Source: Lepidostoma basale
Lineage: Eukaryota > Arthropoda > Insecta > Trichoptera > Lepidostomatidae
DNA: 64,000 nucleotides
Assembly (NCBI GenBank): GCA_022606425.2
Contig: JAHDVF020001313.1
Location: 310,001-374,000, forward strand
Reading direction: 5' to 3'
Shown: positions 1-12,800 of the stretch, in pieces
Layout: each line of letters opens with the position of its first letter
Position numbering within the stretch: the first letter of the stretch is position 1
Position numbers and translations under genes: made by a program
Notes under the pieces: generated by a model
What the model saw: only the letters and a program-made list of their open reading frames with translations
What the model was told of the DNA's origin: nothing
The model's database searches: none

Positions 1-495
1 AACCAGATGAGAAGTACTTAATACGTATAAGGTCGGGAGTAACGGATGTTTTCGAAAGGGTAGCTAAGTTCAAATGGTCATTTGGGGGACATGTTGCCAG
101 ATTGGTATACGAAAGATATAGGTACCATAAGTGTGGTGGAATGCCGAGAAACTACGAGTGACCCAAAAAGCCATGGAAAGAGCCATGTTGGAATAAGCCT
201 AAGAGACAGAGTTAGAAACGATACGGTGACAGAAAACACAAAGGTCACTGACATCATCCACCGGGTGGCGACTCTAAAATGGCAGTGGGCAGGTCACGTA
301 GCCAGAAGCTCAGATGAAAAATGGATAAGAAGACTGCCGACTTGGAGACCGTGGACGGCAATCGTGGATGATCTGAACAGACACGTCGGAATAACCTGAT
401 GCTGTCTGCACAAGACAGAGTGACATGGAAGCGAATGGAGGAGGCATTTGTCCAGGAATGTACGGGAATAGGCTGAGGAAGAAGTAGAAGAAGTG
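1..495 (+). mobile_element. family B RTE-like LINE, 3' fragments
   Basis: Codes, with breaks, for the C-terminus of a non-LTR reverse-transcriptase protein: [30 protein letters not shown] and [11 protein letters not shown] sequence, ending with GAGGAAGAAG runs. The first 130 bases are a second, diverged piece with a similar RVAKFKW-GGHVARL reading, so two fragments are probably fused. Antisense to the dynein gene, downstream of exon 34. Confidence 0.75.
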
Positions 496-744
496 ATGGA
501 ATGAAGATCTCACGAGGACAGAAGAAACAGAGGGAGACGCCCAATACGATGGTCCGATGACTTTTAAAGAAATGCTGTGTGACTGAATTCGAAAGGCACA
601 AGACAGGAATATGTGAAGAATTATGTGGGAGGCCAATGCCCAGCATTGGACGACATCGGCTGTTTAAGTAAGTAGGTAAGTAATTTTATATTGAACATAT
701 ACATACAAAATAATGTTTTTAATATCCAAATACGTATTTATTAC

Positions 745-863
745 CTATGCTGTTCTCCAATCTGCGTGAGAGATTTCATCAGTGTGTGAATACAAGTTGT
801 TTTTCCTGCTCCAGTAGGTCCCAGCGTCATTATACCGTGTCGTACTCTCTGAGTTTCGTACAG
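745..863 (-). CDS. DNAH5/8: dynein heavy chain exon 34 (residues 2304-2342), AAA2 Walker A
   Basis: [20 protein letters not shown] followed by KTTCIHTLM, then QIGEQH plus AG at donor GTAATA. The P-loop GPTGAGKT at 2318-2325 is AAA2. Last exon inside the window; the next exon lies beyond position 1. Confidence 0.97.
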
Positions 864-3800
864 CTTTAAATATTGATAAAGGTCAACTAGGTATTCATAT
901 GACTATACAAAAAATAATGAATGATTACTTTGATATTATATAATAACCCGTTTCGAATCCAATGAAAGGGGTAAACCAGAAAATTTATAACAACAATAAA
1001 TCATCACGCTTTTCCTTTTAAAGGGCAGGAAAGGGCAGGCAGGAGATATTAAATAGCTACACTACTCTATTCTGACACACCTCTCTAAATTCTTCCACAT
1101 TCATACAGTAAGTCATACACGTAGGTCGATTATTCCGACTTCTGATATAGCCGACCTTTAAAAATAAATTATTTTCATCATACCTTGTTTTTCTCTATCT
1201 TTCTCAATTCTGCAATTCATTCACATCTTTATCGAATACTTTCTTAATCAATCTTTCATCATCCAAGCATTCAATATGTCCAAACCAACGCAGTGATCCT
1301 TTCATAATACTTTCTTCCGCCTGCATTCCTTCCCGATAACAGCATTTGAATATAAAAATAAACAATTTATCACTTAGAATAAACCACTTTATTTGAGTTA
1401 GTAGGGCCAACCGGTTTCACTCTGTAGCGAGCTATAGGTACTCAAATAAAGTGGTTGATACTATGTGATAAAGTGTTTAATTTTATTTTTAAACCACCAA
1501 GTAATGGTTTCGTATTTATGTTTGAATATGTATAGTTCAATAACCAATAATGTTTTCTAAACTTAATGGGTAGAATAATTTCTATTAAATGAAAATGTAA
1601 AATTTTGAGAAATGTTAATACCTGAATCAGTTTCAGCACCCACGGTGGATGGTATATTAGTCCGGCTTCCTCAACCTGCAGCTGAATGGCTTCCTCCAGC
1701 TCCGAGTAGGTCGTCTTCTCAAGGGCCTGGTTTGGGAACAGATCTGCCACGAGGGAAATAAAGAGTGGCTCATCTTCGTCTATCAGTTTGGACAGATTCA
1801 TGTCGCGAAGCACTCGCATCACAATGGTGCTTTCGTTGTCTTTAGAATTTACTCTTTTGGATGCTCCCAGAGTTCTTAGTACGGAAAGAATATTCCTGAG
1901 CCCAAAATCGTAGTGAACCTGTAAATTGGATTAATTAAGTGTTTTAAATAAATATAAAAAAAAGAAAAAGAAATAAGGGCAACAAAGTGAATGGTGCACA
2001 ACGAAGTGAAAGTTGTCATCGCAAACAAAAGCCTATCCCAAAAAACTAAGATGACAGTACACAATTGTGTTAAAAAAAATTAACCCTTTTGTATAGAAAT
2101 GATGAAAGTGAAATAAATAAATGCAATATAAATGGGATCTCTCAGATGAATGCGTGGTAAATATGTACACGATAGAATGTCAAACGTAAATATAAGAAGT
2201 GAATGCAGTGCGAATGAGAGTGTTATAAACAAAATAATTAAACCATCCCGGTATGGACACATAGAAATAAGGAATGAAGAATGAATGATAAATTAAATAT
2301 ATGTGAAAGTAAATGGAACAAGAAATAGCGGAAGACCGAGGAAAACGTGGCATGATGGAATCAATTAAATATTAAATGTCGGCCACGCGAGAAGTAGAAG
2401 AAATCGATGCATGGCACGATGGATGAATTGTTGATGAAGTGACTGAAGTAAATCAGAAAAGAACAGTGTGGTGGTCCATTATTTCTGCCTATACCTTCGG
2501 AGAGACAGTATGATGGTTAGTTAGCTAGTTAGTTATAAAAAACGTAAACATCTCAACTTACTTGCTTCGTAAGTTGCTCCTCACACAGTTTGTATAAAGT
2601 GTAAAACTTTCTGGCTAAAGTAATATTTTCTAGAAAACCGCAGCTGGCCAATTTCACTCTGATGATAATTTGTCTATCGGGAACCATCATGGAAACTGTA
2701 CGAAACTGTATCTTCAAGTTCTCTGGAAGCTCCTTCCTCCCCGCATACCCGGGATTCTTAAAATAAAATTAAAAGGCTATTTCTTATTTTTTCTTTCAAA
2801 GTCTCATTACTAGGGATTGGTTTGCAACATATTTGAATCTTTTTGCTGGTTCTTGGGATGCCACTTTGACCCTTAATGTGGTAGTTTCATTGTCCTTCAA
2901 TACATTGTCCATTCAATACGTTGTCCAAACAATGTGCTGAGAAACTACGAGTGACCCAAAGAGCCATGGAAAGAGCCATGTTAGGAAAAAACCTAAGAGA
3001 CAGAGTCAGAAATGATACGGTGAGAGAAAAAACAAAGGTCACTGACATCATCCACCGGGTGGCGACTCTAAAATGGCAATGGGCAGGTCACGTAGCCAGA
3101 AGCTTAGATGAAAAGTGGACAAGAAGACTGCTGACTTGGAGACCGTGGACGGCAAAGAGAAGTGCAGGGCGACCGCAACTACGGTGAAAGGATGATCTCA
3201 ACAGACACGTCGGAATAACCTGGATGCAGTCTACACATGACAGAGTGACATGGAAGCGAATGGAGGAGGCCTTTGTCCAGGAGTGGACAGGAATAGGCCG
3301 AGGACGAAGAAGAAGTGGTAGTTTCCCGTTAATATCCACATTTTTGTATACAATCCAATTACTGTAACTGCTTTATTGAGAACCCCTATGTTCTGAAGCA
3401 AATAGGTCTTTTTGGTTCTGATACCTGCGACAACGCCGACATTAATTGTTCTTTGCTCCGTCACGCAGAACCAACCTGCCTTTGGTGATGCCAGTAGAAA
3501 GAGCAATTCGGACATTGAATCTAATCGTCTCGGATTTGGACATTTTTAGTGTCAGTGAGGCGATGTTCTTAAAAAATATATTTAAAATTCTGGGAAGAGT
3601 ACTGCCTTACTGACGACGACATATTTGGGTTCCATCTGATTATCTTTGTTCACCGTTTAGTGTCCAAACGAGTCGCCTAAATGTTTTTCGTTTGTTATGT
3701 CTCATTTGTGTTTTATATAATAAATTAATTAATAAAATTAATAAATTAATCTTTGATTCTCATGACATGTGATAGGTAGCCAGTCTATCACCATTTTTAT

Positions 3801-6800
3801 TGCCAGGTGAATTCTATCAAACCAAAGTCATCGTAATTTTTTTTCACATTGTCATCACCGCAGTTGTAGCAGTCATAGCTGTTACCACATACTACATGCC
3901 ACAAAAGCCGTCGAGATCAATTATATTAAGACACAATAAAAATATTATCAGATAATTTAACAAAAGTTACCATTGTAATAAAGATACCAAACTCCGGGCA
4001 CATTTCAATTAGATCGCCGTCAGTGAAATAAAAAGATTTCTTCTTTTCCTTCTTGGCCGCCAGGACCACAGCCACTTGCTGGGCCGCCACGGAAAGGACT
4101 GGAAGCTCTATGCGATTAAACTCATCAAAACACCCCCAAGTACCGGATTGCGATAGTCCTTTGTAAATCCTACCCAAACCCCTAGAAAGAAAACATAAAA
4201 TTGATTAAAAAAAATTACAATAAGTCACTCAAAATAAATACAGTGAAACTTTGAAAAAATCCGGTATATCGAGTGATTTGTTATATTGAAGTCCATCATA
4301 TTTTTCATTGAACGCTATAGCTAGTTCAAGTGGATTTCCAAAAATTAGTTACATCGAAGAATTCGTCGTATTGAGGTACGTTATATCGAGGTTCACTGTA
4401 TACTCGTATATGGTACATATGTTATTGTGAGAATAAAATCTTGTGATGATCTCTGAAGTGGATAGGGTCTATGCCCAGGAACTGCATTACTTCGGTTGAC
4501 TAAATTCAGGTGTTTTTCTTTCAGCTTCAGGTCAAATCTCTCCAATTGCCAACAATAAACTTCTGACGTTATTTTTTCACCCGGTTTTAATAACTCGAAG
4601 TGAATGATACCTTGAATATCCTACTATTCACACAAAATAACATTTTTAGTGCTAATTTTGGCTTTGCCGTCGGAACAGGTGTTTGATTTTGTGAAAGCAA
4701 TTGTTTTTTTCACCTTACATTATCATAAAGTAGCCACTTTACGTCCCTTGTCAAAATAAAAAACCGCATGTGTTCACACGCGCTTCTATGTTAGCGGCGG
4801 ATAGCTTCCAAATACCCATCTTATACACTTTACAAATCCGATTTAAATAAAACTGCACAACCCAGGAAGATCCGAGTTTCCGGCTCAATTCTTCAATGGT
4901 TTGAAGTGGATCGGACTCAAACTGGTTCAAACCTGACCGTTTCAACATAAAGGCTAATTCTTGGTCCACCTAATAGTTTTGGCACGTGGTATAAATATTT
5001 TGAATTTGTTTTGTTTTGTTACGCCAAAGAAGTACTTCTTACGTGCGTACATAAGTTCTTTGACGAATATTACAATAAAAGTATGACATATGGATGATTG
5101 AAAGATAGAAATTACCTGTAGTCCATCTGATCGGAACAATTGAACACCACCACGTACTTAGCCAGAGTCTTTCCCATGTCCTTAACGGTTTCCGTTTTCC
5201 CAGTCCCGGCAGGTCCGCAGGGCGCCCCACCCATGCTCATCGCAAGAGCTTGGGCTAATGTTATGTAACATCTAAAAAGGGTATTAACCATTTCAACTTC
5301 TGAATCCACCAAGAAAAAAACTAACTAACTAACCATCAACCCGTCTCTGTGAAGGGGTAGATGGAAAAAATGGACTGCTTCACTTTTCTTTCCTGACATA
5401 CTTCTCTCACTTTCCCAACATTTATACATCGTGTCATGCATGCACATCGATTTCTTTAACCCCTCACGTGACCAACATTCAATATTTAACACACGAATCA
5501 GCTGTGGGAAGAGAGATACGAGAACAGCGCCACCGGAAGCGGGACCAAGAATTTTCTCCCCTCCATAAGAGATGCGAAAGAGCTGAGGAAGAGAATAGCA
5601 CCTTCGTTCCAGCTCTCGCAAATTCTCACTGGGCATGGTGCTACCCTCTCGTATCTACACAGATTCAAGATCAAAGACTCACCGCACTGTCCCTGTGATT
5701 CACAAACAGAGCAAACAGTAAAACACATCATCACCCACTGCCCAATCTTCACGCGTGAGAGATGGAAACTGGAGAAGGAGTGTCAAAGAAGAGACATCCA
5801 CATCACAGATCTCCCGGCCATCCTCCGCAACAAAGATACACTATGCAGTTTCGTGGACTTCGCAACCACGGTGGTGGATCGGTTGCGGGTCAGTAATAAA
5901 TAACAAATGTATTTTTTTTACAGGTACGTCGCGTCCCGACTGAGGTTTTCCATGGTTCCCTCAGTTGTAAGGCAAATGTCGGGATGCTTATTAGCTAGTC
6001 CATGGAATCCCATAGATAGGAACTCCACTTCTATAATTTTCTTCTCTCCCCTCTAAACTCTTTCTTTCTTTTTCTCGGCAAATCTCTGCCATCCCAAAGA
6101 TACACTACTTCGCAGAAATGCCAATTAAACAAGTCCACACCGCCCTGACAAATAAAATGCAGGGCAACAAAAATAGAAACAACCAAAGTAAAAAAAAAAA
6201 AAAAAAAACATTCAATATTTGATTTATTTTCTCGTTTTATTTATACATTTTTACCATTCTTTCTTCATTCATTCAATCCACGTGTCCAAACCATTTTAAT
6301 CTACCTATAATTATTTTGTTCAAAACACTTTCATTCGCACCGCATTCATTTCTTAAATTTTCATTCGACACTTTATCATATACAGTTTTCACGCACATTC
6401 GTCTCTAATTACTACTGCATTATTCTACTTTCATCCTTCTTATATGCATAAGGGTCGGTATAACACCATTGTGCACTGCCATTTTAGGTAGGCTTTCCAT
6501 AACGAAAACTTTCAAATATTTAAATCAATATGGAGGTTTTACCTGTCAGTTAAAGGAGTAATGACCAGCCTATCGGTACACCCAAGGTATTCATTCTGGT
6601 ATGTAAACGTGACATCAGTAACTGATATCCAAGTTTTGTCTGCGTCTTCTTTGAAATAAAATCTACATTGTTTCAACCATTCAAAGTCTGTCGAAGACTT
6701 AATATTCATTCGACACTAAAAACAAAATATTGTGTCAAAACATTTGAAGTAGGGTTCGACAAAAATGGAAGTAGAGTTCGAAGTTTATCAAATCAAATCA

Positions 6801-9800
6801 AATCAAATCAGCTTATTTACTCAAAAGACATTACAAACTGCATAAATGTTTAGGGCATCTATTGAGTACAGGTCAAATGTTATATACATACAACATAATA
6901 ATACCAGGAACGCATTAGTGATGGTTCGACATTAGGAAGACAAGATACTTTCTAAAGTCAAGAGTATTTGTCCCCTGAAAGTACTTTCACTAATATGAGT
7001 CTGCTCCGAACCAACGCGTTGTATGCACTCTGAGCACATTGAGCACTTCTGGTCCGGACGATGAACCCCAACATCCTCAGCACAATGTCACAAATCCTCT
7101 CGATATTTGCACGAAAAGTCAGCCTACTCTCATAGATGATCCCGAGATCTTTCATCGTAAATAAATGTGTTAGTTGCTGGTTGTTCATTGTGTATCTACG
7201 ATATACGAGTACAGTTCTCAATGCTCTAGTAAATAGCATAACGCACTTAGAGACATTGAATTGCATTTGATTACTGTGACTCCAGCTAACAATATTATTG
7301 ATGTCCGACTGGAGGCGAAGACAGTCTTCAGGATTGTTAATTTCCAGGAATAATTTCAGATCATCGGCAAATAAAAGAAATCGCGAGAAGTTTAGCACCT
7401 TCGCAATATCATTAATGAAGATGGTGAAGAGGAGTGGCCCTATGTTTGAACCTTGTGGCACTCCTGAATTTACAAGAAAAGGTTCCGATTGAAAATTTCC
7501 GTATGAGAAGAATTGTTTTCTCCCCTTGAGGTAAGTTTATCACCTTCGCAATATCTTTTATGAAGATGGTGAAAAGTGTACAAACCCAATATTACTTACC
7601 AATACATCAAAAATATCTCTCTGATGCACATGGATTGTGATAAGCGTTTCAAATTTGATTCTTTCTATCTTCAAAAGATCACGCGTGGTTTGGTCGATGA
7701 GCGTATTCAGGAGTTCCAAAAATTTATTATTTGTTTCCGCCATGATCATTTTATCTTGTCTCGCCTGAGATAAAGCAATTTCTGCATCTCTTGTCCAAAT
7801 CATTTGGATTCCAAGAAGACCGATCTAAAAATAAATTAAAATTCTACGGATTACGCGCCATTTTTATTATTATTTTTTGAATATGGTATTTTGAACCCCA
7901 ATTACTTGTAAACAAACAACAACAACAACAACAATAGACCGCCACACTACTCTATCTCTAACATGCTCCACATTCATACAGCGAGTCATATACGCAAGTC
8001 GATTCTTCCGACTTCTAACATGACCAACCATTAAAATTTGATTAATTTGGTCATGCCATGTTTCCTCGGTCTGCCTCGACTCCGTATTCCATTTACATCA
8101 TTAACGTATACTTTCTCTATCCATGCGCTCCATCTGTACGAACCAACGCAGCGATCCTTTCATAATTTTGTTCATAATACCTTCTTCCGCTCAACACTCC
8201 TTTCTTATATCAGCATTTGAGATTCTGTCGTATATCGTTCTACCACACATACATCTTAGGGACCTCATCTCTACCGCATTTATTCTGCTCTTATCCTTCT
8301 TCTGCCAGTTCCATGTTTCGCTTCCATACATTAGGGTTGGGACCAGAACTTCATTGTGAACGGCCGTTTATTGATAAATTATAACCAACTAACTAACTAA
8401 CCATCACGCCGTCTCCCCGAAGGGGTAGGCAGAAAGAATGGACTGCCACACTTGATAAATTATTGTTTCCAATACCTATTTTTAAAGCTCCGCTTGTAAA
8501 CAATTTGTTGTTAATATTGATTTTCTTAACATGTGATAGGTAGCTAATCTATCGTCATATTGTTTTGTGAATTATACACCAGACCAAAGACAGTGTGAGA
8601 ATCGCACTGCCATCGCCGAGAATCGAAATATTATATAAACCCAATAATATATCAAACCTGGGCTGGCATTTTTTCCAAAAATGAAAGCATTGCAAAGTTG
8701 GGATCGTTGAGATTTGTATTTGCGGTTCTGATAATCGAGTGAAGGGACATTTGAGAGGTTTGTAGCAAGGACATGAGCCATGTCTCCACAGAACCCTCTG
8801 CCCTTACGGCTCTCTCAAGGGGGATTTCTTCGCCCTCTGAAGATATCACTGCAGTCATCTTATTATATTCTGTAAACGGTAAACTGAATAAGAAATAAAA
8901 TCTCATTTTAGATAAAATTAAGGCATTAACACTGTGGAATTCCATAATGACGAATTTTTATTAATTAAAACTGTTTTTTCCACTGTTGAGTTTTTTTGCC
9001 GATACGTTTCGAAGGCTTACACCTTCATCATCGGGAGAGCAATAAGTTTATATCGTTCTCCCGACGATGAAGGTGTAAACCTTCGAAACATGTCGGGAAA
9101 AATAAACTCCAAAGTGGAAAAAACAGTGTTTTAGTTCATAAAAATTCGTCAATAATATCTAAGTGCGTGGACAGTGCTGATACATTTTTTAAATTAGTAT
9201 TGCAAGATAATGCATATAATAACATTATCATATTGAATATATTATTTTATTTTTCTCCTTACATGATACAAGAAAACATAAGCCATTACCAATATCGTGG
9301 AATTTCACGTATCTCGTATTATCGAATATAGAGAGCAAATGATTTTGTATAGTGTGAGAATCGGAAGCTTGGCCGAGAATTTCAAGCAGCGCCGGATCCG
9401 ATACGAAGAAGAACCGTGGAAACATCATCCTCTTCTTCTCCAGATACCCACTGAGGGACTTCTGACACAACTCTAGCTGCTCTTGAAGGTGCGGCAGCAG
9501 CTGCTTCAGCAGATCATCCCCCACGCAACAGGATACCACCCCCGGCGTCTCGTGCGCCCGCTGCATGATCTTCTGCCACGACTTGTCAATCTTAGAAAAC
9601 CTCTTCGCCTCTTTGGGCAGCTGTTTCGCGATATCACCGCCGACGAATACGGCCTCGAGGTACACCCACATATTTTGCACCAAAAGCCATCTCTCCAGAA
9701 TTTCGTTAGTATTCGATAAGTCGCCCACCCATTGCTGAATTTGCTTTCGGAATGGTGCATTATACCTAAAAACATAAATTTCATCTTTCAGAAAGGCAAT

Positions 9801-12800
9801 AAACAAGTTTTTTTGTTTCTACTTTGATTACTATAAAATTTTTGTATCAAATATAGCAAATAAATATATGTCCAAACTTGCCTGTTGGAGAGGAGAGATC
9901 CTAGAACCATGAGACTGTCTTCAAGTTGACCGATTGTTTCTGCAGTAGTGTCTCCTCGAAGTAACAATTCTCCTCGGTTGTTGAACGTCATGAAAGTCAA
10001 TTCATGTACTGACCACTCATTTGTTACCTGCCTCAGTTTGGCTTCAATATCCTTCTCCTTCATGGCTGATATACAAATATCCTGTAAAAGCAATCACAGG
10101 TTTCATATGTTATTTAAGAAAGTTTATAAAATAATAACGATAAAAAACTTATGCCCTCAAACCTCTATATCCTCTTTGTATTGAAGGAGGGGTGCTTCGA
10201 GAATATTTTTCAAACAAAATCCTTCGCTTTCGAGTTCAAATATGTATTTAGAGACTTCCATAATCCTCTGCCAGTGACGTGGTTTCATCGCCTTGTTCGC
10301 CATTAACTCCAGCAAGGGGCACATATCATTGAAATCATCGATTGTTTTCTTCAAAGCATGGAAAGCTGGCCATTCCTTTAATCTAACAATACGAAAATAT
10401 TTATTTACGATATTCTCACAAATGTTTAATATTTAGAAATTTAAATGTTTTGCATTACGCACCCCTTTGGAAGTTTTCGACATCTATTTTGGAATTCCAT
10501 AAGTTCATTATTGATCTCTTCTATATTGACATCTCCCCAAGGGATATCATAATAGCTGCTGACTCGATCAATGACGTCATTGTATAGCTTGTAAAGCTTC
10601 TGAAGGAGATTTAACTCCTTACGAATTTGTGCCAGTTCAGGGTATTCCGTATGAGGCAGGCCAAACAGTTCCTCGCCACTTTGATACGTTTGAAGTTTAC
10701 GCCACATTCCGTCGAAGCGATTCTATTTTATATAATACAAACAATTCCATAAATATTTTCATTCACATAAAAAAATTGCAATATTATATTATCGATATTG
10801 ATGAATTGTTCTATTAACTGGTTCAATGCCGCAACCGTCTATAGACGGTCTGTGATCCCGCGCACGAGAGGACGGTCATACAAAATTGACGTCTATAGAC
10901 GATCTGTGATCCCGCGCACGAAAGGACGGCCATACAAAATTGACGTCTATAGACGCGGTACACTTAATATCTAGCCATATTTTACGGTTTTTTATAATCT
11001 AATATTTTAAATGTACAATTACATCTATTGCCACCATGTTGAAATAATAAGAGACAGCATATTGTCAAGAATTATCGATATTACATTGCTTTTAAAAAAA
11101 AGCTTCTTTGGTCAACCAAAATGCATCGCTATACAGGGTTGAGACTCGTCATACGAAATTCGTATTCATATTTGACGTGTTTAATTTCATTTATAACGAT
11201 AAGTTATATGCCAACCCTGTCGTCTTGTGGGAAATAAAGTTTAATAGGTTTTGATTATTCAAAAAAATTGCCGGCCCTTAGGGTTCGGCCTTATAAATAT
11301 TATCATTGATAACGACAAAGCTACCCAAATGTTCGTTAGGCTGTACTATTAGGCATTTCATCGGTATCAAATATTAGTGGATTTGTTTTCCAGTTTTTAT
11401 TGTGTGTACAAAAGGTTATTTGAATCAAATTACTGAATACAAATTTTAAGCTATTTATTGTGATGGGTAGGTCTATCGCCATTTTTATTATCACGCGTAT
11501 TCTACCAGACCAAAGGCCCAGGCCCTTAGTGTGGCAATCGTGCTGTTGCCACTCTGCCGTCGAGATAAAAGTTGACGTATAATAAAAACTAGTTACAACC
11601 CGTGAAATATTCACGGAAGTAAAGATGTTCTACCCTTTAAAAACTTGGTTCACTCTACAATCGTAATCAGTAATAAGATTTAACTATTAATGTAATTTTC
11701 TTTTTTAACACACGTCATAATTTTCACATATAACAACACCAAGTTGTTATTCTTTTGTTTTACACACTTCTGTCATACAACAATAATCAAAACAAATTTC
11801 AAAATGATCCAGTAACGTTATCGGGCATGCGCATCGTGTTCATTTCGCATTACTTTCGGAAAGAATCGAAGTATTCCTCTGTCGCTCTCTTGTATTAAAA
11901 ATGTATTTGTAATCTTTCTTGATGACATTCGGTTTTTGCCTATTTATATTATGCTTAATCATTTCTACATCATGGTTGACTTAAAGTTGTCATCGCAAAT
12001 AAAAACCTATCTAAAAAAGCTAGAATGGCAGTGCACAATGGTGTTCTTCTACCGACCCTTATGTATGGAAGCGAAGCATGGAACTGCCAAAAGAAGGATG
12101 AAAGTATTATAAATGCAGTAGAAATGAGATCTCTTAGACGAATGTGTGGATACTCTGTGTATGATAGAGTGTCGAATGAAAACATAAGAAGTGAATGCGG
12201 TGCGAATGATGGTGTCATGAACAAAATAATGAAAGGATTATTAAGATGGTTTGGACATATGGAAAGAATGAATGAAGAAAGAATGGTATAAAAATTATAT
12301 GTTAATTATATAAATGGAACCAGAAATAGAGGAAGACCGAGGAAAACGTGGCACGATCAAATAAATCAAATATTGAATGTCGGCCATGTGAGGAGTCAGA
12401 GAAATCGACGCGCGTGCATGACACGATGTATGAATGTTGAGGAAGCGAGATAAATATGTCAGGAAATAAAAGTGTGGCCATTCTTTCTGCCTACCCCTTC
12501 GGGGAGACGGCGTGATGGTTAGTTAGTTAGTTAGTTTTAATCATTTCTACTGCATTAAAAATATAATATGATGAATAGTCATTGATGCCTCCATACCTGG
12601 AAGAGAATCAATTTATCTGAGGCCTCTCTAGGCGTGAGGCCGGGCTGCATGGGACCCGCGTGCCTGTACTCGTGGCAGTATTCCACGTTGTCGTCGCGGA
12701 ACTTCTGGAGATTGTTGGCGAGATCCCTCTCAAACTGCGGCTGCATGTTCAGCAATAGCACGTGCGACTGCAGGGCCCTCGCCTGCAGCTGCTGCCACGT

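Noticed and set aside
254..646. Two minus-strand frames of over 100 codons near the left edge
   Set aside because: Complement of family B LINE coding sequence; no dynein or other domain.
9483..9784. Plus and alternative-frame minus open frames over exon 26
   Set aside because: Overlap the conserved linker coding frame and show no motif of their own.
10837..10958. CRISPR array
   Set aside because: Units are contiguous tandem copies without distinct spacers, in an insect intron.
12515..12536. (GTTA)n runs as telomere-like repeats
   Set aside because: They are not TTAGG and always sit at the 3' end of family A LINE copies, so they are retrotransposon tails.
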